A stretch of 64,000 bases of DNA, from NCBI RefSeq assembly GCF_028640845.1, contig NC_080540.1, forward strand, positions 261,921,958 through 261,985,957, in the 5' to 3' direction. How positions within the stretch are numbered: the first letter of the stretch is position 1; every line of letters starts with the position of its first letter. The notes beneath the pieces are model-generated. The model saw only the letters and a list, made by a program, of their open reading frames with translations, was not told the origin of the DNA and made no database searches. The position numbers and the translations under genes are program-made. This document shows, piece by piece, positions 45,330 through 55,396 of the stretch. The stretch is from Ahaetulla prasina (taxonomy: Eukaryota > Chordata > Lepidosauria > Squamata > Colubridae).

Positions 45330-45975
45330 GAAAACTAAGATCATGGCATCCGGCCCTCTCAATTCCTGGCAGATAGATGGTGAAGAAATGGAGGAAGTAA
45401 CAGATTTTATTTTCCTGGGCTCCAAGATCACTGTTGACTGCAGCCACGAAATTAAAAGACGCTTGCTCCTGGGGAGGAAAGTTATGGCAAATCTAGACAG
45501 CGTACTAAAAAGCAGAAACATCACCCTGCCATCAAAAGTGTGTATAGTCATGGCTATGGTTTTCCCAGTTGCAATGTATGGCTATGAAAGTTGGACCATA
45601 AGAAACGCTGAGCGCCAAAGAATTGAGGCCTTTGAACTCTGGTGCTGGAAGAGACTCCTGCAAGTCCCTTGGACTGCAAGGCAATCAAACCGGTCAGTCC
45701 TAGAGGAGATCAACCATGACTGCTCTTTAGAAGGCCAGATCCTGAACATGAAACTCAAATGCTTTGGCCACCTAATGAGAAGGAAGGACTCACTGGAGAA
45801 GAGCCTAATGCTGGGAAAGATTGAGGGCAAAACAAGAAGGGGACAACAGAGAACGAGGTGGCTGGATGGAGTCACTGAAGCAGTAGGCATAAGCTTAAAT
45901 GGACTCCAGAAGATGGTAGAGGATAGGAAGGCCTGGAGGAATGTTGTCCATGGGGTTGCAATGGGTCGGACATGA
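45313..45975 (+). pseudogene. BovB ORF2 C-terminal domain
   Basis: A 220-codon open frame with KKTKIMASGPLNSWQIDGEE, VTDFIFLGSKIT, AMVFPVAMYGYESWTIRNAE, FELWCWKRLLQVPWTARQSN, CFGHLMRRKDSLEKSLMLGK, RTRWLDGVTEAV and GVAMGRT at the end. It matches the BovB/RTE C-terminus over its whole length with one natural stop. It is the best preserved BovB coding stretch in the window. Confidence 0.95.
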
Positions 45976-46002
45976 TTTTGCAACTAGCAACAACTTTTTT
46001 TC

Positions 46003-46843
46003 AGAATGATCAAACAATTGGCAACTCCAAATCTCAACCAACAAATGCTCTGTCTTACACATTGGCAAGAAAAATCAGAACACAAAATACAAGCTGGGAG
46101 GATACGTAGATGACCCTCACTCTGTCAAGGACCTTGAAGTACTCATCTCAAATAATCTAAGTGCCAAAACTCACTGTAATTGCATTGCCAAAAAGGCATT
46201 AAGAGTTGTTAATCTAATCTTGCACAGCTTCTTCTCCGGTAATATTGAATGCAAACTAGAGCATACAAACTTTTGCTAGACCAATTCTTGAATACAGCTC
46301 ATCTGTCTGGAACCCACACTACATATTACATTAATACAATCGAATGAGTCCAGAGATATTTCACGAGAAGAGTCCTCCACTCCTTTGCTTGCAACAGACT
46401 TGAAATTTTGGGCTTTGACAACTTAGAACTTCGCCATCTAAGCATAGTACATAAAATTATCCGCTACAATGTCCTACCTGTCAATGAATACTTCAGCTTC
46501 AACCACAACAATACACAAGTTCACAATAGATACAAACTTATGTTAAACTGCTCCAAACTTGATTGCAGAAAATATGACTTCAGTAACAGAGTTGTTAATG
46601 CCTGGAATGCACTACCTGACTCTGTGGTTTTTTCCCCAAACCCCCAAAACTTTAACTTTAGACTGTCTACTCTCAACCTGACCCCATTCCTAAGAGGTCT
46701 TTAAGGGGCATGCATAAGCACACCAGCGTTCCTACCATTCCTTTCCTAATGTTCCCTTTTATTCGTATCCACTTCATGTATTCATTATCATGTTTATACT
46801 TATATCTGTTATCAAATATATGCTTGATGAAATAATAAATAAG

Positions 46844-46906
<63 letters not shown>

Positions 46907-46924
46907 ACATACATACATACATAC
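46003..46924 (+). mobile_element. Rex1-like LINE, fourth segment and 3' end
   Basis: Begins just after the position of the RT catalytic box (QTIGNSKSQPTN..., equivalent to WSKTWQLQISTNKC in another frame) and continues through degraded HSLSRTLKYSS, then LDCRKYDFSNRVVNAWNALP and LTPFLRGL at 46680-46704. A 3' UTR and a long (AAAT)n plus (ACAT)n microsatellite (46831-46924) follow. It is older and more decayed than the 35.5 and 48.2 kb copies. Confidence 0.85.
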
Positions 46925-47785
46925 CCTGGAATATTGTCTTAATGAATGGCCTCCAGAATCATTTCTAAATTCATTCAGCTGTTCATGCATACAATTACCT
47001 ATACACTCCATGGCTTGATGTATGAAGATCTCAGAAGAAGTAGGCATATAGACACAAAGGTTTTGCATGTGCTTTCATATCATCATATTTTTAACTCATG
47101 CATATGCAGGCTCAGCATTTGCCATGGAGTTTAATATTTTCTTCCAAACAGTATTGCATTTCCAGAGACATACTTGGGATTCTAAAATCGTATGTAACCA
47201 AGAAACAACTGGTGATATTTGGAGAACACCTGAGAATATGAGCTAGTTTTTCATATAGCATGGGAATCTATAATTCAGTGGTAAAACGACTTTCCAAATA
47301 TACACAGCAGATAGCTAAGGCCAGCTGTCATATTTTAAGATAAATGCATTTTCAAAGTGGCGCTGAATGTGATCATTGTTAGTATTTGCTTTAATGTACG
47401 TGTTCATTCATAGACATTTTTCCTCCAGAAGAGACTTATGCAGCAGGCAGGATTAATATATTTGTAAAATTTCTTCCCAGAGAGCTCACTTTCTATTGCG
47501 ATTTTTCCTTTCATAAGACAATTTGTGGGAATACATGATATGTTACTTACATTGCACTCAGATGACTTGATAGTGAATTTCTATTATGCATCTGCTTCAG
47601 AAGCCTTGTGGTTTTCCAAAAAGATGCTTGACAAACACAGTACAGCAGACCTGGAATGATTAAAATGATTTTAGGCAGATTTAGTTTTGCAGGAACACAA
47701 AAGGGACAGCTAATACTAAAAAAACAATCGGGTAAAAAAAACTTTGCAGCAATCACCCTAAGAACCAAGAAAACATACCACGTGC
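46925..47785. other. No gene seen
   Basis: Unique AT-rich sequence without recognised coding or repeat ends. Confidence 0.45.
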
Positions 47786-48152
47786 AGATAGTCCTTGACA
47801 GTAGTTCATTTAGGGATCGTTCAAAGTTACAACAGCACTGAAAAAAGTGATTTTGTGACTGTTTTTCACACTTGTGATTGTTGCAGCATCTGCATGGTCA
47901 CATACTCAGAATTTGTATGTTTGGCAATTGGTTCATATTCCTGGTATCATGTGATCACCTTTGCAACCTTCTAGCAAGCAAAGTGATTGGCAATTCATTT
48001 AACAACTATGTTACTATCTTAACAACTGCAGTGATTTCATATAACAACTGTGTCAAGAAAGGTCGTAAAATGGAACAAAACTTATTTAACAACTATCTCA
48101 CTTAGCAACAGAAATTTTGGACTCCATTGTGATTGTAAGTAGAGGACTACCT
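47786..48152 (+). mobile_element. 367-bp TIR-type MITE
   Basis: The left end AGATAGTCCTTGAC and the right end, read on the other strand as AGGTAGTCCTCTAC, form a short terminal inverted repeat. The interior matches the split copy at 2863-3735 in reverse. No ORF is present. The AGTCCTC(G)AC ends resemble mariner-type MITEs. TA flanks are not evident, so the class is tentative. Confidence 0.65.
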
Positions 48153-48221
48153 ATAGTTTGAATATTATTGCTTGGATATTACTCTAAACCTAAGGAACAG
48201 AATTAAATAGTTAAATAGTTT

Positions 48222-49390
48222 GATGATGTGAAACTATTTAACACCAGCAACAATACTTCTACCCTTTAAAAAGACCTTGACTTTGTATCCAATTGGTCTA
48301 AAACTTGGCAACTCCAAATCTCAACCGGCAAATGCTCAGTCTTACATTTTGGAAAAAAAGAACCCTAACACTAAGTACAAGCTTGATGGACATTACCTTA
48401 CAGATGACCCCCACCCTGTTAAAGACCTTGAAGTTTTCATATCAAATGACTTAAGTGCCAAAGCCCACTGCAACTACATAGCAAAAAAGGCTCTAAGAGT
48501 TGTAAATCTAATTTTACGCAGCTTCTTTTCCAAAAACTCTACACTACTAACCAGAGCATACAAAACATTTGCTAGACCTATTCTTGAATACAGCTCACCT
48601 GTCTGGAACCCATACCACATCTCTGACATTAATACAATTGAATGCGTCCAGAAATATTTTACAAGAAGAGTTCTCCACTCCTCTGAAAACAACAAAATAC
48701 CTTATACCACCAGACTTGAAATCCTGGGATTAGAAAATTTAGAACTCCGCCGACTCCAACAAGACCTGTGTTTAACATACAGAATCATCTATTACAATGT
48801 CCTTCCTGTAAAAGACTACTTCAGCTTCAATCGCACTAATATAAGAGCAAACAATAGATTCAAACTTTTTTTAAAAAAATAATTTTTATATTACTTTTTT
48901 CTAACATTACAAACAGAAAAGAAAATACATTATTCCACCCTTGTGCTATACATAAAAAAGGAAGATTTGGATCTTCAGATATGTCCTCATGATTGCCAAA
49001 ATCCACGTTCTCGAGGTACAGGTACCGAGGCGTCCAATTTTCCAAGCGCATAGTCCACAAATGGTTTCCAAATCTTCCAGAAAATATGACTTCTGTAACA
49101 GAGTTGTTAACGCTTGGAACTCACTACCTGACTCTATGGTCTCTTCTCAAAATCCCAAAAACTTCAACCAAAAACTGTCTACTATTGACCTCACCCCATT
49201 CCTAAGAGGACTATAAGGGACATGCATAAGAGCACAAAAGTGCCTACCGTTCCTGTCCTATTGTTCCCTTTCATTATATCAAATTAATATAGTTGTTGCA
49301 TACTTTTGCTTATATATATGTTTATATGATGTGTTGTTGTTTTATGTCAATGTTTGCGTATACTGTTGTGACAAAATAAAATAAAAAAAG
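48222..49390 (+). mobile_element. Rex1/CR1-like LINE (copy 5 of 7), split by an L1-like fragment
   Basis: 5' truncation lies inside the catalytic box: the sequence starts with DDVKLFNTSNNTSTL. It then reads DLDFVSNWSKTWQLQIST, YKLDGHYLTDDPHPVKDLEV, LLTRAYKTFARPILEYSSPV and LEILGLENLELRRLQQDLCL. A 211-bp insert (48867-49077) replaces about 30 bp near NRFKL/LDCRKYD. The ORF then continues to LTPFLRGL (49192-49216). The 3' end TATACTGTTGTGACAAAATA is complete and has a short A-rich tail. Confidence 0.92.
48867..49077 (-). mobile_element. L1-like 3' fragment inserted in Rex1
   Basis: On the minus strand one frame reads KIWKPFVDYALGKLDASVPV, similar in pattern to the C-terminus of L1 ORF2. An AT-rich 3' UTR follows, ending in a TTTTTTTAAAAAAA stretch. 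It lies at a T/A-rich L1-type target and is accompanied by loss of about 30 bp of the Rex1 sequence, with no clear target duplication. The L1 assignment is tentative; the foreign insertion is certain by comparison with other Rex1 copies. Confidence 0.55.
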
Positions 49391-49550
49391 AACGTTTTGC
49401 AGAGCTACATTTATAGTGTTTATTTTAAACATTTTACTTTTTAAAAATAATTGTTTCTAATGTTGGTATACTGAATAACATTTTTTCCCTAACATTATTT
49501 TACTGTTCTGGAATCTCTTGGGTTGTGAATAACACAGATTGAAATTATAG

Positions 49551-49900
49551 GTAAAGGTAAAGGTTCCCCTTGCACATATATGCTAGTCGTTCCCGACTCT
49601 AGGGGGCAATGCTCATCTCCATTTCAAAGCCAAATAGCCAGCGCTGTCTGAAGACGTCTCTGTAGTCATGTGGCTGGCATAACTAAATGCCAAAGGCAAC
49701 AGAACACTGTTACCTTCCCACCAAAGGTAGGCCCTATTTTTCTACTTCCATTTTTTACGTGCTTTCAAACTGCTTGGTTGGCAGAAGCTGGGACAAGTAA
49801 CGGGAGCTTACTTGTCACAGCACTAGGGATTTGAACCGCTGAACTGCCAACCCTTTCAACTGACAAGCTCAGCATTTTAGCCACTGGGCCACTGTGTCCC
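49551..49900 (-). mobile_element. Sauria-type SINE, nearly full length
   Basis: On the minus strand it starts with a tRNA-like head, GGGACACAGTGGCCCAGTGG with A box AGTGGCTAAAATGCTG and B box GGTTCAAATCCC. The conserved body follows (GTCCCAGCTTCTGCC, GGAAGGTAACAGTGTTCTG, AGCATTGCCCCCTAGAGTCG). The tail is a repeated ACCTTT unit, read here as GGTAAAGGTAAAGG at 49550-49565. These SINEs are squamate-specific and share their tail with BovB LINEs, whose enzyme is thought to mobilise them. Confidence 0.92.
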
Positions 49901-50376
49901 TTCTGTTGCAAATATCCATTCTTTTTTTCCTCTTAAATGTATATATTGCACCTATGTATTTATTTATTTAATTTCCTATGTATTTCATTGCATCATTACT
50001 TTTAATCTATAACAGAAGGAATAAGAAAACAAAAGGAAAAAAAGGAAAGCATAAAGCTGACACATATTAGATTAATTAATCATACAATGGATTCAGATCT
50101 TGATCACACAATTATATGGATTAGATTTTACACAGTATTAGGGAAAAAAACCAGTTCATATGGAGAAAATATAATTTAGGATATTAAGGGTTGATCCATG
50201 TGTCTTCCTTAGTAAGGTGTAAAGCTGCCCAAGTAACCACTTTTTGAGGATATGAATAGATCACAGTAGCAACAAAAGGAGAAAGTTGGAAAGTGGATCA
50301 TTCTGATGCCAGTTCTCTCAACACCCAAAGCCGTAATGGTGAATCTGTGACATGTGCATCAAAGATGACACACCAC
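49901..50376. other. No gene seen
   Basis: AT-rich unique sequence directly upstream of a solo LTR. Confidence 0.4.
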
Positions 50377-50381
50377 AACAT

Positions 50382-50815
50382 TGTTGTGATCCGTCAGCAG
50401 CCTGTGGAGCTGTCAGCGGAATCGGACTGCGATGAGCCTGTTCCTAATGCCCGCATGAGGCGAGCTGCCAGAAGGCAGGAGCAGCTGAAGCAGAGAGGTC
50501 ACCTTGGGAGTAGGGCCAAGAGATGATTGGCCTCTCCCATAAGGTTTAAAAGGAGACAAGCACCGGTGTCTCAGTTTGCCGGAAAGCAACATTGCTCTGT
50601 TCTCTGCTCTGGACATTTATCAGAAAGGACCTTGGCAGTTATCCAAACTGAACTCAGGTTTGTGATAACTGAAGAATGTTTGTTTGTTGCTGAAGCCTTT
50701 GTTTTGTTTCGAGTTACCCGGCGCTGGGAATGAATTAATTCCCAGCTGTTTGAATAAAGTGTATTTTTACTAAGGACTGCATTTGTTGCTACCTTCTCGG
50801 GTCTGGGTCACAACA
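50382..50815 (+). mobile_element. Solo LTR, 434 bp, perfect 5-bp TSD
   Basis: Starts TGTTGTGATCCGTCAGCAGCC and ends GGGTCACAACA. AACAT flanks it at 50377-50381 and 50816-50820. It shares CAGCAGCC, GAGCCTGTTCCTA, GCCTCTCCCATAAGG and GGAAAGCAACATTGCT with the LTR at 28129-28727 but lacks about 165 bp of U3 between TCGGA and GAGCCTGTTCC. AATAAA lies near 50754. No internal region is attached. Confidence 0.92.
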
Positions 50816-50820
50816 AACAT

Positions 50821-51613
50821 TTTGGTTGACACACCAGCATTCACCAACACCTATTGGTAACAACTATTCTTGAAAGCATGTTTCATTCTCGGGTGATTTT
50901 TGGAGGCTGCAAAGGCTATGCAAAAATGGAGTGTGCTTTCAGATGGCCTCCACCGTCCAGAAGTAGCAAGAAAGGACCATGCATAACTTCCAAAAGTTCC
51001 AAAACTAATGTGAGAACAAGATGCACTTTGATATGGTTTTATTTCCTGGTCTTCTTATGAAGGAAGTGTTTCTGTTAGGAAAATTGCAAGGAAATAATTT
51101 CTTGTACCTGCTAACAGTTGTCAAAATTAGATCTAAGGTCGCCCCAAAGGAATTCTTGAGAAGTTTGAGAATATAATCCCCCTAGTTCCCATGAAGAATG
51201 CAGTTCTATCAAGAAAAGACAAGCATTTAATTCCATAAAATTTAATCTCAAACCATGTTAATAATTCCCTTAAGAATTAGAATAGAATGGAGGTTAAAGC
51301 ACCCAAGTAGAACTAGAGGAACTTCAAATCCCCATTTTACTATAAATCTCAAAGTGACCTTGGGTCAGTTCAACTTTGCAGTTTAAGATTTCTAACAGAG
51401 ACCAGAATCACACAGAGAATTTTAGAATGCAGTATCAAAATATAACAAATTTACAAATAGCTGACAATATAACAATAATAGCAAACTGATAAGAGATTGA
51501 TATATTCTGCATATTAAGATTTGCTGCATTAGTTTATAAGAAGGGACAGAAGAAGGACTTTGCATCTTTCCATAATATCTAATCTGCAGATGTTATCAAG
51601 ATTGTGGTGGATT
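50821..51613. other. No gene seen
   Basis: Unique AT-rich sequence. No recognisable coding frame. Confidence 0.4.
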
Positions 51614-51743
51614 AGAGGGGAGGGGAGGGGAGGGGAGGTGGGGGACGGGAAGAGAAGAGAAGAGAAGAGAAGAGAAGAGAAGAGAAGAGAAGAGAAGAGA
51701 AGGGAAGGGAAGGGAAGGGAAGGGAAGGGAAGGGAAGGGAAGT
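51614..51743. repeat. 130-bp polypurine tract, (GGGGA)n / (AGAGA)n / (AGGGA)n
   Basis: Purine on the plus strand with very few interruptions, made of three successive pentamer blocks. Mirror-repeat polypurine tracts of this kind can form intramolecular triplex DNA. The ORFs spanning it on both strands are repeat artefacts. Confidence 0.95.
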
Positions 51744-51886
51744 TCTTGATTACAGACAATGCAATTCCAATCAAGTTATTCTCTTGATCTTTTCTCTCTC
51801 ATAACATAACATAACATAACATAACATCAGAGTTGGAAGGGACCTTGGAGGCCTTCTAGTCCAACCCCCTGCCCAGGCAGGAAACC

Positions 51887-52195
51887 CTACACCATCTCAG
51901 TCAGATGGTTATCCAACATTTTCTTAAAAATTTCCAGTGTTGGAGCATTCACAACTTCTGAAGGCAAGTCGTTCCACTTATTAATTGTTCTAACTGTCAG
52001 GAAATTTCTCCTTAGTTCTAAGTTGCTTCTTTCCTTGATCAGTTTCCACCCATTGCTTCTTGTTCTACCCTCAGGTGCTCTGGAGAACAGCCCAACTCCC
52101 ACTTCTCTGTGGCAGCCCCTGAGATATTGGAACACTGCTATCATGTCTCCCCTAGTCCTTCTTTTTGTTAAACTAGACATACCCAGTTCCTGCAA
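51887..52195 (-). pseudogene. CR1 ORF2 C-terminus
   Basis: Reads MQELGMSSLTKRRTRGDMIA, VFQYLRGCHREVGVGLFSRA, NLELRRNFLTVRTINKWNDL and LEIFKKMLDNHLTEMV with the natural stop, matching the frame at 27373-27843 with a handful of substitutions. Confidence 0.92.
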
Positions 52196-53570
52196 CCGTT
52201 CTTCATATGTTTTATCCTCCAGTCCCTAATCATCTTTGTTGCTCTTCTCTGCACTCTTTCTAGAGTCTCAACATCTTTTTACATCGTGGCGACCAAAACT
52301 GGATGCAATATTCCAAGTGTGGCCTTACCAAGGCATTATAAAGTGGTACTAGCACTTCACGTGATCTTGATTCTATCCTCTGTTTATGCAGCCCAGAACT
52401 GTGTTGGCTTTTTAACAGCTGCTGCACACTGCTGGCTCATATCTAGATGGTTATCCACTAGGACTCCAAGATCCCTCTCACAGGTACTACTATTGAGCAA
52501 GGTACCACATATACGGTACTGGTGCATTTTGTTTTTGGCCTAAATGTAGAACCTTACTTTTTCACTGTTGAATTTCATTTTGTTAGATAGCGCCCAATGT
52601 TCAAGTCTGTCAAGATCTTTCTGTAACTTGAGCCTATCTTCTGGAGTGTTGGCTATTCCTGCCAGCTTGGTGTCATCTGCAAATTTGATGAGTTCCCCAT
52701 CTATCCCTCGTCCAAGTCATTGATGAAGATGTTGAAGAGTACTGGGCCTAAAACAGAGCCTTGGGGTACTCCACTGCATACTTCCTCCATGTGGATGTAG
52801 TTCCGTTGAGGACTACACGTTGAGTGCGGTTGGTCAGCCAGTTACGAATCCATCTGGTGGTGGTGCTGTCTAACCCACATTTTCTACTTTATCTAGTAGT
52901 AGGTTATGGTCTACTTTATCAAATGCTTTACTGAAGTCCAAGTAAATTATATCAACAGCATTCCTCTGGTCTACTAATTTTGTCATTTTGTCAAAGAATG
53001 CGATAAGATTAGTCTGGCATGATCTGTTTTGACAAACCCATGTTGGCTTTTGGTTATTACTTTGTTTGCTTCTAGGTGTTCGGTGATTCGTTGCTTGATT
53101 ATCTTTTCCAGAATCTTTCCCGGTATTAGGTCAGGCTGATAGGTCTGTAGTTTCCTGGATCTGTTTTTTTTCCCTTTTTTGAAGATGGGAACTACATCAG
53201 CTCTTTTTCAGTCCTCTGGCAGCTCCCCTGTGCTCCAGGATCTTTGAAAGATATAGTTCAGTGGTTCTGAGATCTTGCCTGCCAGTTCCTTCAGAACCCT
53301 GGGGTGTAATCCATCCGGTCCTGGTGATTTGAACTCGTCTAGGGTAGACAGGTGTTCACTTACCATTTTCTTCCCTATTTTAACTTGTGTTCCTAATCTG
53401 GTTTTTTTATGATGCTGTTTTTGATAGGTTGGATTGTGTAAAGACAGATTGTGTAAAGACAGATGCAAAATATGAGTTAAGTAGATCTGCTTTCTCCCTG
53501 TTGCTTGTCATCTTCTTGCCACTTCCTCCCAGCAATGGGTCAATTGTTTCCTTGACTTTTTTTCTTGTTT

Positions 53571-54011
53571 TTAACATGTTGGAAGAAGCTTTTTATTATT
53601 TATTACTTTTGTCGCTAGCCTTTGTTCATTGTGAGCCTTAGCTTTCCTCACTTCATCTTTACAGGCTCGGGCTATTTGCTGATATTCTGCCTTAGTTATT
53701 TGCCCCTCTTTCCACTTTTTATATTTGTCCTTTTTGTCTTTCAATTTGTCAGATAGTTCTTTATGCATCCATGCTGGTTTCTTTTGTGATCTACTATTTT
53801 TCTTCTTCATTGGTATTGTGTTAGACTGTGCTTTTATAATCTCACTTTTCAAAATTTCCCAAGCTTCTTGAGTTGTTTTCCCCCTGAGGATTCTCATCCA
53901 TTGAATCCTTCTCAAGATCTCTCTAAGTTTATTGAAATTAGCTCTCTTAAAGTCCAAGACTCTAGTTTGACTTTGTTCTACTACTTGTATTTGCTTAATG
54001 TTGAATTCCAA
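53571..54011 (-). pseudogene. CR1 linker and pre-RT frame
   Basis: A 146-codon frame with TRVLDFKRANFNKLREILRR, TTQEAWEILKSEIIKAQSNT, KKPAWMHKELSDKLKDKKDK and ARACKDEVRKAKAHNEQRLA. It is intact where the plus-strand copy has a single-base deletion near 26070. It joins the endonuclease to the RT in the parent protein. Confidence 0.9.
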
Positions 54012-54409
54012 TATTGCGTGGTCACTTGCCCCAAGGTTCCTGTAGCTTCAACACCTTCTATCATTTCATCTCTGTTAGTGAGAATTAAGTCCAATATGGC
54101 TGATCCCCTTGTCGCCTTCTCTATTTTTTGGGAAACAAAGTTGTCTGCTAGGTTTGTTAGGAACCTGTTGGATCTTCCACTTGGTGCAGAGTTTGTTTCC
54201 CAGTTGATGTCAGGGTAGTTAAAATCCCCCATTACTACTGTGATGTGCTTCCTACATACCTTAGTTAGCTGACTAGCAAAAAGTTCATCTACTTCCTCTG
54301 TTTGGTTGGGTGGCCTATAGTATAGACCTATGGCAATATCGTTTTTCACCCCTTTTATATTGACCCAAATACATTCAAGATGATCTCTCACCCACACATA
54401 CCCACACAT
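53981..54409 (-). pseudogene. CR1 endonuclease fragment
   Basis: A 142-codon frame of the APE-type endonuclease that nicks target DNA. Visible motifs are IAIGLYYRPPNQTEEVDELF, ITVVMGDFNYPDINWE (active-site GDFN) and GSAILDLILTNRDEMIEGVE. The N-terminal catalytic half is missing by truncation. The final SDH motif is replaced in this frame by a shift near 54030 (a GQVTTQYWN reading). Confidence 0.9.
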
Positions 54410-54412
54410 ATA

Positions 54413-54944
54413 AATTCATAGAGCAATAAGCCCAACACCTAACTTGTGCAAATTAGCAGTACAACTGAAATTCACTAGACAACTTATTTTCTCTCCTGAA
54501 ATCCCTTAACATTTGCCACACATGAAAATAAACTGGAGTACAGATTCCAGGTTCAATCCCTCTCTTCTTCTTGATAGCTCATTAGCTCAGGCATTTTTTT
54601 CACGTCATAGTTTTTCCTGAGATGACTCAACTTTTCAGAAAATTCATCATTTCCTGCTTCCTTCAGAATTTATTCAAGCAACCTTTTCAAACTGTTTCTA
54701 TTAGGACTGGTGGTATATTTTCTTTCCTGGTTGAAATCAACTTCAAAGGAAGGTTCAACCTGAGCAAGAGCCTGAGCAAGATCTGAGTAATACTTCAGAA
54801 AAAGCCTGTCAGACATTGCAAAGATGGATGCCACAATGGAAGCCAGGTGTCTGATCTCCCCTGCAGTCCAAACCAATTATTCATGCAGAACAGTGATGGT
54901 AAGAGAAGGAGCAGAGCATTGGTAGTCTGAAACGGTCAATAAAA
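54413..54944. other. No gene seen
   Basis: Unique sequence between the CR1 5' end and an old RTE fragment. The minus-strand frame at 54670-54876 has no recognisable domain. Confidence 0.4.
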
Positions 54945-55396
54945 TTGGAAATTTTTGCTAAATTGTGTCTGACTCTTCATGACCCCATGGATCACAGCAA
55001 ACCAGGCACCCCTGTCCAGCTCTGTCTCCCAGTTTGTCTAAATTCATATTCATTGCATCAATGACACTATCTAACTATTCTTGTCCTCTGCCATTCCCTT
55101 CTCCTTTTGCTTTCAATCATTCTCGGCATCAATATCTTTTCCAATGAGTCATCTTTTCTCATTAGGAAGTCGAAGTATTTGAGCTTCCACTTCAGTATCT
55201 GTCCTCCCAAAGAACATTCACTGTTAATTTCCTTTTAGGATTGATTGACTGATTTGATCTTCTTGAAGTCCAGGGCACTCTCAAGAATTTTTTCCACAGT
55301 ACCACAATCCAAAATTATCAATTCCTCAGTGCTCAGCCTTCCTTATGGTCCTACTTTCACAGCCATACCTATCCTTGTCAAGATAGCCCCATGGAC
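54945..55396 (-). mobile_element. Old RTE/BovB-like LINE fragment
   Basis: On the minus strand it reads, in order, ATGGCTGTGAAAGTAGGACC, AAGGAAGGCTGAGCACTGAG, GAATTGATAATTTTGGATTG, CTTGAGAGTGCCCTGGACTT, and finally the BovB-type end with CATGAAGAGTCAGACACAAT. These are the SWT.KAE.RRI, ITLLWTLIFELW-type and 3'-terminal regions of BovB-clade elements. It is much more diverged than the two BovB copies above, with stops throughout. Confidence 0.75.

Larger units (their letters stand above)
44547..45995 (+). mobile_element. BovB (RTE-clade) LINE, 5'-truncated, copy 2
   Basis: Begins GGCCTTAGGAAATCTG in the pre-RT region and ends GGGTCGGACATGATTTTGCA plus a short CAA tail. It is slightly more truncated at the 5' end than copy 1, but it keeps the 150-bp region that copy 1 lost. 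It sits in the Rex1-like element in place of that element's RT core. No endonuclease domain is present. Confidence 0.95.
51801..54412 (-). mobile_element. Young CR1 LINE with partial endonuclease
   Basis: A 2.6-kb CR1 in inverse orientation to 25752-27925 and nearly identical to it. The (ATAAC)n tail at 51801-51826 marks the 3' end. The 5' end is inside the endonuclease (VWVRDHLECIWV at about 54400). It extends about 460 bp further 5' than the plus-strand copy. A 17-bp tandem repeat (GATTGTGTAAAGACAGA) near 53433-53466 disrupts the ORF, with other frameshifts. Confidence 0.95.

Noticed and set aside
49840..49900. Possible minus-strand tRNA gene
   Set aside because: This is the tRNA-like head of a Sauria-type SINE, continuous with the SINE body and ACCTTT tail.
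51560..51787. A charged Arg/Glu-rich protein on the plus strand and a Ser/Leu/Pro-rich one on the minus strand
   Set aside because: Both are translations of a polypurine pentamer repeat.
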